64,000 nt of DNA from Dipylidium caninum. Lineage: Eukaryota > Platyhelminthes > Cestoda > Cyclophyllidea > Dipylidiidae. Positions 1 through 11,500 of the stretch are shown piece after piece; within the stretch, counting starts at the first letter, position 1, and every line of letters begins with the position of its first letter. The translations under genes and the position numbers were made by a program. Below the pieces are notes generated by a model. That model had not been told where the DNA came from and searched no databases. It worked only from the letters and a program-made list of their open reading frames with translations. The DNA is taken from positions 682,001 to 746,000 of the forward strand of contig QEYB01000766.1 in NCBI GenBank assembly GCA_017562135.1, given 5' to 3'.

Positions 1-137
1 ACTTTCCAGAAATTTCTAATGAATCGACCCTGAATGTATCAGTAACGTCGTGTTCTCCACGTTCTAATACCCGCTCTGAGAATAAATCAGCACCCAAAAG
101 TTAACCGGGCATTGTATTACTACCGTCTCATCTCCAG
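1..137 (+). other. Intron sequence upstream of the first visible TANGO6 exon
   Basis: No open frame here joins the coding exon that follows. The stretch ends in a pyrimidine-rich acceptor (TCTCCAG, ending at 137), so it reads as the 3' end of an intron of the TANGO6-like gene, whose earlier exons lie outside the window. Confidence 0.6.
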
Positions 138-3100
138 AAAGGAGAAAAGGTGGCAAGCGAGGTGCGCGACCGCTTTGCCGAGCTGATCCCGCTGTTGATC
201 AGGGTTGAGGAGATCTGTCCGCAGGCCAGCGCCTCGGCGGAGCTCGCCCAGCAAATCCGCATTGCCCTCTGCACTCGAGGCGCCTTCTCCATTCCGCCCT
301 CAACCGCCTTCGATGCTCCTCACACCGATCGGTAACATCCTTCATTTCCATGCGTAAATTTGCCTTGTACTTGCATTTCTCTTCAGGATGTCCTGGAAAG
401 CATAGCCGCGATTCCTGCTCCTCTTTTCTTGATCGTCAGTTAATTGGGAGCATATTGCTCGTGAAACCTTGTTTTCTGTTGGACAAAAATTCGTTTGAGA
501 TTTCCATCGTATGTGTTGCGCGATTTTTTGCAAGTAATGATTTGTATGAGCGTTTTCAGCTGCAATTTGAACATTTACCACACGTCATTCGTATCGACAG
601 CGGTTTAAAGTGTTTACTCACTGGTGATAGCTGTTAAAACTTGTTAGCAGGGAAGTCAGGAAATGGGAATCCTAGAAATCCTCTATTGTCAGTAGACTTA
701 TTTTCGACCAAAGAGCCATCTTTGAGTCTGTTCGTAGATTCTCCTTGCCATTATTTTTTCGCTACCATTACTTCTGTGGGCGAATTTCGGTGAATGTCGA
801 GGGGCTCTTGACTAGCTCTAACCGAGACCTTCCCCGTCATTGGCCGGTTTTTTGATCTTCTCGCGGACAAGACTTCGTCAAGTCCACCGAGGCATAATTG
901 TGGTGACACACCGCCTGCCTCATTGACGAAAAACCTCGCATGCGCTAATGGTGCGCCATCCAACTGTCTCAAAATTCCTTCTGTTCAGTAAATTTTAATT
1001 CTCTGACGCATTTCTTTATGAGAACAGTTTCTCTAGGAACGAGAAGACTAACCATCGATCTGGACAAATTTTTTTTCCCCGTTTCTACACGGCACCACGG
1101 TTAACCTTTTCTCTCTGACTTATGACCTGTTAAAGCTTTTCCTATCTCTTCAGTTCGCCTGCCCCTAAGGACGGAACAGGCAGTAAGACGCGTTTGATTG
1201 AAGAGATACCTTCAACGCCACCTCCAGGCCATCCAACCGACGTCGAACACATCGGTTCTGGGCTCACGGCATCAACGCAGACGGCGGAAATGTGTCCGCA
1301 ACTATCGAAAATTCTTGAACAATTGGAAGATCCCCTCATCCCCATTCGAGGCCACGCCCTCATTGAGTTGAGCCGACTCTTGGAAGCCAAAGACTCCTCG
1401 ATAAAAGGCTTCGAAGACAGAATCTATTTGGTAACTAACGTAGAATTTTAAAGGTCTGCGCAATACCTGGGCACATTCTTCTTTGTGACCCCGTGTCAAG
1501 GCCCTTTTTGTCTTCTGCGCGCGCGTTGTGCTTCCATCTGTTTGGGGCTTTCTTCCGATTTCGCTCTAGCACTTGCCAACTTCTCATTAGTATCCCTCAT
1601 AGCCTTTGATTCACACCAATTTTGAGGAAACTTTTGATTTTTGAGGTGTGAGAATTACTAGGAGGATGTTTCCGTGTTTGATTTTTGTGCAAATGGAACC
1701 CGTTGATTTGATGGACACAGCTTTCAATAGTTTCAACACTCATCCGGTTTGGTTGACATTAGAAAAAATCTGAGACTGACTTCGTTTCCTGCAAGTCTTT
1801 GGCTAACCCGGTATCGGAGGTGGCGTCGTGGGTTGCGTAGTTCTGGACTAGGTCGAAGAGGACTTGCGTTCCCCGTACGTGGAGAGTTAGGATCCTTCCC
1901 TTTTGCATTCATCTGTGTCTCCATACCGCTACAGCAATGAGGTGTATCCTCGAAGGAGGGGATGGGTATGGCATGCGAGAAAAGGAAGTTTTGAAAACGG
2001 AAAAGTTGGTGTCTATAAAATTTGAACCAACAGTATAACCGGTGGAGCTCTTGGAACGGGATTAGAGCAAGATTAGCCGCACATCTATGATCACTTACTG
2101 GTTTTTTTTTCACTCAAAACATTAGATTTTGTTCGTGGATTTTGTCTCTATGGGAGCGCAAGTTTTGATTTCTTTGTAGGTGCTGGTGGAACACTTGGAC
2201 CATAAGGACAGCTACGTCTACCTGAACGCCATTCGTGGACTCTCCGCTATGGGCAATGCCTTCACGGACCGTCTACTGCCCTTACTCCTTGGTCGCTTTC
2301 GTGCTGCCTCTTCCGGCCTTGAGTTTCGTCTCAAGGTGGGCGAGGCTATTGTCCGCGTCCTTCGTGAACTAGGTACTCCACATTGTCTATTCTGTGGTGT
2401 CGCCTTCACTGCCTTCCGGTATCCGATTGACTTAAGCCTCCCCAATCATTCAAGTCAGCTCTTACATTTGACGTCACTGCGTCATTAATTGATGGGAGAC
2501 AGTCCCTAACATCTCAGTCTCATGCCCTATCTCTCTCGGTGGACGAATTTGATCGAGGTGCGATTGATGGTCATATGCATTCAAAGGTGTCATCAACGGA
2601 AATTGTGGAAAGTGCTCCTTGTCGCAAACATGGTTGCCCCAATCGAACTAACATCTCTCCTTCTATGAGGCATCATGTCCATCACGCCTGGTTTTACTCA
2701 TCCGTCATCTGGGTGTACTGCTGTGCAGTCCTTGCGATCTGCTGTGATTTGACTACTATGGTGACTGTGTGAATTCTTCTTCCTCTTCCCAATGCTCTTT
2801 CACTAGTGCGGCGTCCAGCGGCCGTGTCTGGACGGGCGAATAAACTGAATGACGCAAAGCGACTCATTTCTTTTTGTGGTTAAGCGGATACATGGACGCA
2901 AAGTACCGTTTCTCAACCTCGCTGCAACTGTCAGGAAAATTAGATGAAGCTATTGGGGCCTAATGAAGAAAGTGTCCCGTCAGATCGCCTCATTGTTATT
3001 TTGTCATTCCTAATCATAGCGATTTAAAGGCAATTGTGGCTCATCCTACGTTTCTCGTCTGTCTTTTTCTGTTAACTGGGATATGTGATGTTTTCAAACA

Positions 3101-4189
3101 GTTTTGATTCTCACCTGTCAGAATTCTGCCCGGTCGAATTCGCTGTGGGCATGTCTTTCTCGCTCACACGCCTTACCTTCTTAGGTGAGATTGCGCCCAA
3201 ATATCGCGACCCCGTGGTCTCCACCCTACTTACCGCCACAAGAGATCCATCCGAGTTCATCCGTGCCGCCAGTCTCTCTAACCTGGCTGAAATTTGTCGT
3301 CTCCTCAGGAGTGCTATTCAGTCCATTGCTTATGAGGTGAGGTGTTACCAACTCATGTCACTCTCCCTCTCCAATTGCGATTTTTAACATTCTGATTTAT
3401 CATAACCCGAAAGTGATGGGACAGATAACTTTTTTCACAATCGTCTCTTACTACTTTACTGAAAGAGTGAAAACCTAAAATTCTGATTAGATGGGTGTGG
3501 CAAATTAATATTTGCTTTTCGAGTTTACAACAGCGGTAACCCATCATTAGAATATTGCGGGGGGATAATACATGCAAATTCCTAAGTACAACCCTCTAAC
3601 AATTCACCCTGTCGGCCCTTCTACAAACGATTTCCTGGGCTTTTGCCAGTCGGTTTCTTTGAATGTCAAGTATACCTACTCACACGATCACCAGTCATGC
3701 ATTTGTCACGTTCTCGACTTGCTGAGTAAGAGCACTGCCACAATTCATTTCGACTAATTTTTTTAAGATAGTATAAGAACACTAATTAATGATTAATCAT
3801 ATGGCTATTTGGTTGTCTTCTGTTTCACCGCCGTACAGTGAACCGGCTTTGCACTGCAGGTTTACGGCGTTACGGAGAGAAGCCTCAAACTGGATACCTC
3901 ACCGCTGGTCCGCAAGTCGGCCGCCTACCTGGCACGCAGTCTCTTTCTCACCCCCTCCACCTCCTCCGAACAAGGCCTGCCTGCCCATCTGCCTCCCGAC
4001 CTGATTCGGGATTTCTACCGTTTGCTGCGGGACCGTCTGCTCATCGAACGCGATGAAGAGGTGGTTGAACAATTGGAATCCGCCATTGCTGAAGTAAATG
4101 CGCGTTCGCTAGCCGCAGTCTTTAGACCGCCTGATACTGCACATGACCTAGTCAAGGAGATTCGCGTTTTGCGTCCTCTTAATGAATAA
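138..4189 (+). CDS. TANGO6: TANGO6/RTP1-like protein, C-terminal part (5' end outside window)
   Basis: Five exons join in phase: 138..331, 1154..1430, 2180..2372, 3185..3336 and 3860..4189 (stop TAA at 4187-4189), giving about 381 C-terminal residues. All junctions are GT-AG and the codon phases agree. The peptide is a helical HEAT/ARM-like repeat protein. The segments around DSYVYLNAIRGL, KVGEAIVRVLRELGE and DPSEFIRAASLSNLAEICRLL match, from memory, the conserved C-terminal region of animal TANGO6 and yeast RTP1. TANGO6 was found as a factor for Golgi organisation and secretion; yeast Rtp1 takes part in RNA polymerase II assembly and import. The protein's N-terminal part is missing because the window starts inside the gene. 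Introns are 0.5-0.8 kb, unlike the tiny ones of the next gene. YIPF6 follows on the same strand after 777 bp. Family identity is well supported; the exact start of the 138 exon is less certain. Confidence 0.85.
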
Positions 4190-4966
4190 GATTTCAGATT
4201 TAAAGTGGCCTTTTTTCAGGTGATCATTTGTTGCTGATGAAAAGGACTATGTCCCAATTTATCGGGTGGGTACATGTGGCTTACAGGGAGTAGTCAGTGT
4301 ATTGTCTTTGTCACATTAGTAATTGTCGCGAGTTATTTTGACAGAGGAGTTTTGTGTTTACGGGAAGGGTATTGCCTGTCGTGATGGTTGGCTGCTTTGC
4401 ATACATTGACGTGGCGTTGTACAGCACTTGTGTTTCTTGAAGCGGGTTTGGCCGCGTAAGTAGCTTCTGGTGTTATTTTTGTCGGTCCAGTCACTGATTC
4501 TAAAAGCCTTCAACTTCATTTCTGCGGGAATTTGGCTTTTATTTGCACTGCAAATGAAATTGGTTGGGTAAGAGAGCATGTGTGGAATTGGGCTCGTGTG
4601 AGTGGTTCTCGGCAGCCTCCAGACTTATCCCGAGTTCACCCCCTACGTTGACAATAGAAACGCTCGTAGGTAACTTGCTGTAATTAATGATGAAGTTTAA
4701 ATTCTACCCAGAAAATACGCCACATTGGCCGGCGTTGGCTGGAAAGTATGAAGTTTACCCGGTTTGTTCCATTAAGTGCATTTGCACTGGCTAGCATTTC
4801 TATTTTTTACTCTTATTTAAAATATGCACATTTCCTTAAGCAACTTATAGAGTGAAGGTATCATTGCTAATAAGTGAAAATTTGTAGTAGTTTTCTATAT
4901 TGCTTCTTATTGTTTTCATTGGTTAAGCTTAAGGTCAATTATTGTGTACACTGTGTGTGCTAACCG
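4190..4966. other. Intergenic region TANGO6-YIPF6
   Basis: This 777-bp stretch separates two genes on the same strand. It should hold the TANGO6 3' UTR and the YIPF6 promoter. The last 250 bp are AT-rich. I see no clear polyadenylation hexamer, TATA box or coding exon. Confidence 0.6.
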
Positions 4967-6142
4967 ATGGCATATACAAATGTGGGGTTTGTAGACAATG
5001 ATGTGACGTTCCATGGTCTAGCTCCGGTAAATAGAATGATTTGATTATTTCAAGGCGAGTGGAACGGTTGGTTTGGAAGGGGATATCCAGGTGCCACACT
5101 CAGATCCAACAAATAAGGGTACCATTGATGAACCCATCAGAGATACTGTCGTAATGCTCTTTTACAAGTATCAATTTCCAAGTTAAGGGACTTGAAATCA
5201 GTTGGCCGCAAAGTTACACACGTCATATTTCCTCGGCGTGGCCACGAACTCTTGAGCGATTGTAGGTTTCTAACAACTTATCTAATGCAATCTTAGGGGA
5301 TTTATGGGGCCCGTTCTTCATATTTATCATCCTAGCCCTGTAAGTGACTTCCTAAAATCGCAAATTATTGAGAATCATCAACGAATGCGCTTCTGATATC
5401 TGTGAGATGTTTCATGTGACAACACTTAGTCCGTCTCAAAAAATTAATATGACTGGTTGAATGCCACGCCTGATTCTGTTCTTGTTTGTCGCCTAATAAC
5501 AAAGCACTTCATATCTGGTGTTCCGGGTATGATTACGCAGCATCCGGTGTTTTAATTTCATTGTACTTTTTCTTTTTTAATCTTTAGGAAACTCAGACCT
5601 GAGATTACGTGCATCGTTTTTTTAACTCCTGTTTGTCTACGTGTAATTTTTTCAGAGTGCTTCAACTTAGCCATGGTCAGAAGGATGACGCCGGCGTCCC
5701 ACAGTTTGCCCAAGTTTTTGTCGTATTCTGGTTGGGTGTTATCGCTGTTTCGATCAATGCTAAACTCCTTGGAGGCAACTTGTGAATTTCTCTTTTTTCC
5801 AATGTCCCACGTTATTCTTGCTGGCTGATATTCTATTTTTTTTTATCACGCAGGTCCTTTTGTCAAACCGTCTGTGTTCTTGGCTACTGCATTCTTCCAC
5901 TGGTAACCGGCTTGGTGATCAACGTTCTCATTAAACTCTTCACCTCCAGTAGCGTCTGGGTCCTAGCGATTCGTCTAACAGTTGTCATGGCAGGTTTGGG
6001 TTACTCCCTCTTCTCTGCGGCCACGTTTTTGGCGCCCAGCTCGAAACCTGCCAGGGTCGTGCTGGTCGTCTATCCCCTCTGTCTCTTCTATTTCTTCATT
6101 GGTTGGCTGGTATTTGTCAACACTGGACCTTCAAGAATTTGA
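4967..6142 (+). CDS. YIPF6: YIPF6, Yip1-domain family Golgi membrane protein
   Basis: A complete gene of six exons: 4967..5026, 5055..5150, 5183..5261, 5297..5339, 5656..5781 and 5854..6142 (stop TGA). It sums to 693 nt and 230 aa, close to the usual YIPF6 length. The start ATG at 4967 opens MAYTNVGF. Family motifs appear in order: an EGDIQVP stretch, IRDTVLRDLKSVGRKVTHV, DWDLWGPFFIF, FAQVFVVFWLGV, AKLLGGNLSF and CVLGYCILPL, with FLAPSSKPAR and VYPLCLFYFFIGW in the last helices. Five hydrophobic helices follow a cytosolic N-terminus, as expected of Yip1-domain proteins, which act at Golgi and ER-Golgi membranes with Rab GTPases. The first three introns are 28, 32 and 35 nt; the later two are 316 and 72 nt. 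Every junction keeps frame and rebuilds conserved residues, for example the Trp codon of DWDLWGP split across the 35-nt intron. Confidence 0.93.
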
Positions 6143-8565
6143 TTTAACTTGTTATTTTCTAATCGATTTGATAGCGAATGTTGCAGCCTCGTCTGCTCTT
6201 TGTCTTTGTATCAATACTTCGGTATTTATACAATGGACCTAAATCTTACTTACTCGGCTCCAATTCCTAAGCGATTGTTGTCCATTTTACGAGTAAAATG
6301 TATTTGAGTAGGCAATCCGGTAGCGTACCAGCTGCCTTGAGCTGAGAAAATCCTGATTCTCTCATTACATCTATCTGATAGGTAATTCCATCGTCTCTTG
6401 AAATTTTTTTTAATTTTAGTAGATAATCCTAGATAGAGCCTTGTTTTAAACAAGATTTAGGGCCAATAGGCCGTGGGATCAGTGGCGAACGCTTTGTCAA
6501 CTTGACGTGAAGGGATGGTCCATTATGGGAGTTTTAACGCGACAAAAGGTGGTCCGAGATCAGTCTCCGACTAAAGTCAGCCTTGAGCACGTGGGTGGAT
6601 CTTAGTCAGGAGAGCACTTCGTGGGAGTTAGTGGTTTTCGCCCTGTAAAACTGTTTGTGGGCACTGAGTGGGGTCAAAACTTAATCTCTTGCACTGTTGG
6701 TTTGGGAGTATGTCCTCGTCTAAGATTCTTGATACACTTACTGATCCTCCGCTTCGATATTGCGAAGCTAAGTTTTTGGTTATTATCGTAAACTTGCTGC
6801 AGGGATATAGGATGAATCAGTTCCCCTGTCAATCAATTATATCTGACAATAAAAATAGGCGTTTTGGGTGGGAATGGCAGAAAGTCGTAGAATCGCAATT
6901 TATGTATTTAGCGGTTTTGAGAAAAAGTACGTATTGAGCATTAGCTCCGAGAAGCACTTAGAGTTGCGCCACGGCTTCTCTCCGAAATGCTTCATTCTAC
7001 CTGAAGGAGGCTGGTAATGACGAGGAGGAAATTATGTGCGCCCAGAATAAACCGCAGTCTTCTCAACAGAAATTAAAGCGAAATATTTTGCCGGAGACCA
7101 GGAGGTGGTGACAGTTACCATTTTGCCGATGGTCCGGTGGGGAATCTGCGCTCACACCGCTCTTTGTGCTTAAATTTTTCAGTTTTTCTCCGTCGTGTCT
7201 CTTCATCTATGAGGTCCTTTATCGGTTATCATTTAGTTGGATCCTTACTGGGGTGGAGTAAGGAGATGGCGCCTAATATCGTCGTCGGCTTGGAAGTGAT
7301 GAGTAAAGACAGGGGGAGCATCACCTCCAGTCAGTTAGACTGCCGAATGCGGCCGAACCCGTTGCACGCTCGGACGTTGTGTTGAGGCGGAAATCCACTC
7401 CGCTACTTAAACAACCACGCCTCACACGTAGGAAGTAAATTGACCTCAGCCAATCTAAACTGCTTTCTCAAGTAGATACTCTTCCTCGGTGCACATTGGT
7501 ATTCGATACAGGCGAAAGGACAGGATTGAAAGTGCCGCGGAGTGCGTCGCAACCTCCTTGCTCCAACGCGCAATTCATTAGCCCCGTCCCGAGACGCTGC
7601 TCTCTCGCTCCTCCGATGAACCATCGGGCCGCAGTGCACCTCGAGCCTGTCTTACAGTTGCGAGTGCTGGTTCACACATCCTGTCAAAAACGCGCTCTTG
7701 TTGTCACAACTTCACCACAAATTTCAGAGTGATAGCACCTGAGGCACTGTGAGCGCTGACTTTATATTTTCACGAGTCCCGCAATTCTCACATTGACGGT
7801 AAAGTCAAGAGGTGTTCATTCGATGTGAGTCGGTCCCACTTCTCTCTGATCGCTTTTTATTCTCTCTCTCATCGTGAGAAGGAGGATGCGCGGCGAGAGT
7901 CAGTGTTTGGTCTGATAAACTCTGCATTGACTTTGTTTGGAAACTCGGTAGTCAACTGAATTTTGCATTTTAACTCACCTCGCCGGGCAACAGGGGGGTG
8001 AACTTTTGAGAACTGCAGCGGTCCGCATCTCCGCCCCGAACAGCTTACCGGTAGGTCACAACGGTCACACACTGCGGACCGACCCGCTCGGTGCGATCAA
8101 GTGGGTGGTATTTTGACATCCCCTTTACGCACGAATCATCTTAAAGGGGGCCCTAAGGCAAATCTTCGTAAAAGCCGGGACTTACCACCTTTGGGCTTCA
8201 CTGGCATCAAGTAATCTCGCCATAACAATTCCTTTTTTGAGAGTTTCAAGAGGGCGACCCGGTTGACGGGGATGTTGAAGGGCCTACGGGGGTGCGATGA
8301 ACCGAGTCGCTATTATTTGAATGCGCAGATAACTGGAAGGAGGAATTCGGGGAGGGCGAACGTTTAGTCATGGAAAAGCGTGCGTGACAAGTGAGGTAGC
8401 ACCAATTTCTGCACTCTCATTTGCACACACTCAGTTTGCAAGTGAGACGCATGCTGGCAACAGCCAATCATCCCCGCCTCGCGCCTGAGCCTGCTGTGCC
8501 TGAGTGCAACGCGCTCTTTTAGTTTAAAGCCCTGCACTCTGGGGAGACACAGAGCTGGAGCCCTC
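6143..8565. other. Intergenic region YIPF6-RASEF
   Basis: This 2.4-kb stretch has only short incidental ORFs, none with a family motif or good splice context. A candidate polyadenylation hexamer AATAAA lies at 6849-6854, about 700 nt after the YIPF6 stop. The last few hundred bases are presumably the RASEF promoter and 5' UTR; no TATA box is visible. Confidence 0.55.
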
Positions 8566-11500
8566 ATGGCGGAGCAGACGGGGCAGGAGCTGAGGGATTT
8601 CCTCCGCACTTACGACACCAACGACTCGGGGAGCTTCAATCGCGACCGATGGCTTCATCTCTGCACCAGTGCGACCATCAACCTGCCACAGGAGAGCGCC
8701 GCGGCTCTCTTCGACCGACTAGACGCTGACAAGGATGGCCTTGTCACTATTGACGAATTGTTAAAGAGCCTGAATGAGTGGCAGAAATCCATGAACTCGG
8801 ACATTGACCCGGAAGGCGGGGGGATCGGCAGACCTGTTGACCTCGGACACTTTGGTGAACAGTACGTGAGGACTCCACGCAGGCCTTTGCAGAAGCGCAT
8901 GAGCAGCTCTTATGAGTGGTCGCCAAGCGAAAGGGATGAGGATTTTGGGAAGAGGTGAGTCTTGTCCGCATTTCAATGGGAAATCGACACCATTTAAATT
9001 GTACTCTCGTATTTACCCGAGTCTACACGGATGGCGAGAAGGCTTTTTCTCAAAACGGCAGGACTGCGCCTGTCGACTCTCAGCCCGCCCGGCACTTGAT
9101 GGGCTCCTCAAGTATTCGCTCGCCGCATCTGGCGGCAGACGCCTCCGGGGCGGGTGTCGCGACGGTGCGCGTGGCAGCCGGGCTGGTGGGACGCACACGG
9201 CGTGTCCCGCCGCCCACGCCCCCGCCCCCGCGGCCGCGCGCGCGTGCCGGCGCCACCCTCCAATGGCGTGCGGGCGCACGTGAGCGCGCGCGCGCCTCGC
9301 GGTGACTCATGCGCGATGACGTGGCGTCGACGCGAGCGCCCGTGCGCGCACCCCCAAGTATTCCTCGTCCCCAGCACAGGAGGCGTGGAGAATGGCGATT
9401 GAGGCGCCGGTTAGGCACTTTCCATGTTTTGTTGGGATCCGCTCGTGTCAACGTCTTGTAGTATACAAAAAGGAGTTTATCTTCACGTACAAAAATGGAA
9501 AAAAAATGGAAAACAATTAGAGCTTAATTTCGTTTTACTAGGAAAATGAAGATCAAGCAGGAAAAGCGGTTTCTTCGTTCACGACCTACAACAGTCCACT
9601 TTGTTGTGTCCTCCAGAAACTCTCGACCCCTCAGCTGCTAAACCTCCTTGAAGTGCATATCATGACTGAAGGGGTCAGGCAATCAGCAGGCAGATTAGCT
9701 CATGTTTTCTAAGTTTTTTGTCTCAACATTCAAACGCAGAGCGTTTGGGGCGAATGAGTGGCAACTGTTTCACCTCTTGAGAAGCAAATGGAAAGACAAG
9801 GCGGCTTCCACTGACACTTTTGGCAACAATTCAGTGATTTTTGCCCCTGTGTAAGCAGCCGAAGTGGTCGGTCGGGCTTCCGTCGCCGGGGGGGAGGGGG
9901 GGGGGTGCGAAGCACACTTCGAGTGGGTGAGTGGAGCCCACCCAGGCCCCGGTGAAGAGAAACACTCGGCGCAGAAGGCGCACCACGGGACTCTCCTGTC
10001 TGCACAGACTGCCAATTGACTTCCCCGTGAGCAGCAGTCATCCGAAGTGAGCACCGGAGGGTTATTTGCGAATCACACGCAGCGGCAAACGGCTGGGTAT
10101 TTACAGAGCACGGCGCCGCGCTCCCCTTCACTCGAACGCCCCGCCAGCCGCTCGCCAAGTTGACAGTTGATGCGGGGTGCAAATCGCCCGACACCAAGTG
10201 AGAAGTTGGCTCTTTTTTTCACCGATCTTTTTCTCCTTCGTTAGCATATCGGAGGCGATCAAAATGAGTAAAACTATCAGCGACTACTATCCGGAATTAG
10301 CGACCTCTTTCAACCACCTTCTCGAGTCCTTCAAGAAGGACATCATGCTGAAGAAGAGTGAGAACGCGGACCTGGAAGAGAACTACAAACGGTGAGTCGA
10401 TAGATGCTTTGTTCAATTGCGAAGACGGTGTCGTTCCCCAACCGCCCTTCCACACGCAGACGGTGCCGGGCGCTCCAGGTGGTGTTTATCGTTTTCCACC
10501 CTCACAGTGGTAGTGTTGCCAAAGAGAATATTTAAGATTGAAAGAAGTAAAGTAACCGGAAACTTACCGAGTCAATCCGGCCTCCGGTTGAGCTCTGATG
10601 CGAGCGTCACTGAGTGGATAATTCGGTTTGCCTTCTGCCCAACTAGGGAGAAAAATGGGAGGAAGGAGGACTTGCGACGACTGGAGGAGGAGCTGAACTC
10701 CCAAATCCAGATGATCGAGGAGGGACTGCGGAGGGAGGTAAGTCGCGCCGACCGCAGTGTCTTTTGGCCAAACGACGATGCTACGACAGTAGGTGTGGTA
10801 GTTAGGGCTCACGCAGCATCTCCATCAAACATCCAGTCTCCGGTGACTTCCTTCGCCACGGTCCTCGAGGATCCATTCGTGTGTGAAATAACAACCGCCG
10901 ACACCAGCACGCAACCGCACCGAAGGGGGGGGGGCGAGAGTCCTGAAAGGGAGGAAGTAAAGCGATTCTGGGGGCGCGCAAAGCTGCCGGCGGGATCGGA
11001 GGCTCCAGGCAACTCTGGCGCCACGAAGGAGAGCCTCTCATGGGGACTGCAGTTTGAACTGAGCAGTTCCGCCACGTCCTCGTCCGGGCTGAGAGGATGA
11101 GAGGTTTTTTCAAGGCAGCCCCTTTCACCTCATCGCCTTTGTATTGCAGCTGAGCAAGAAATACGAGGCCCAGTACTTGGAGAAGGTGCGACAGAAGGAG
11201 CAGGAGACGCAGAGGTTCAGAGAAACGGTTCGCGCTCTAGAAGAGGTGGGTTGTTGCTGTCTCGTCAGTTTCGCAAAGAAGGGTTATTTTGACTTCCAAG
11301 GCTTCGCAGAGGTCTGGACGCCGCGGCAAGTGGTTCCCCTAGTCGGCATTCCGAGTGACAAATGCGTGATTCAGTGCAAAAGTCTTCGTCCCCCGACCGT
11401 TTCCCTCGTTTCCCTCCCTGCAGCGGCGTCAGCCGCTGCTACAAACTTGGCATATGGCAGTTGACTTAAGCGTTTGTGGCTTTACAGCGTGTGGTGGCCT

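Noticed and set aside
10417..11100. 227-codon open frame
   Set aside because: It is RASEF exon 3 (10647-10737) plus parts of both flanking introns that happen to be open. It is not a separate gene.
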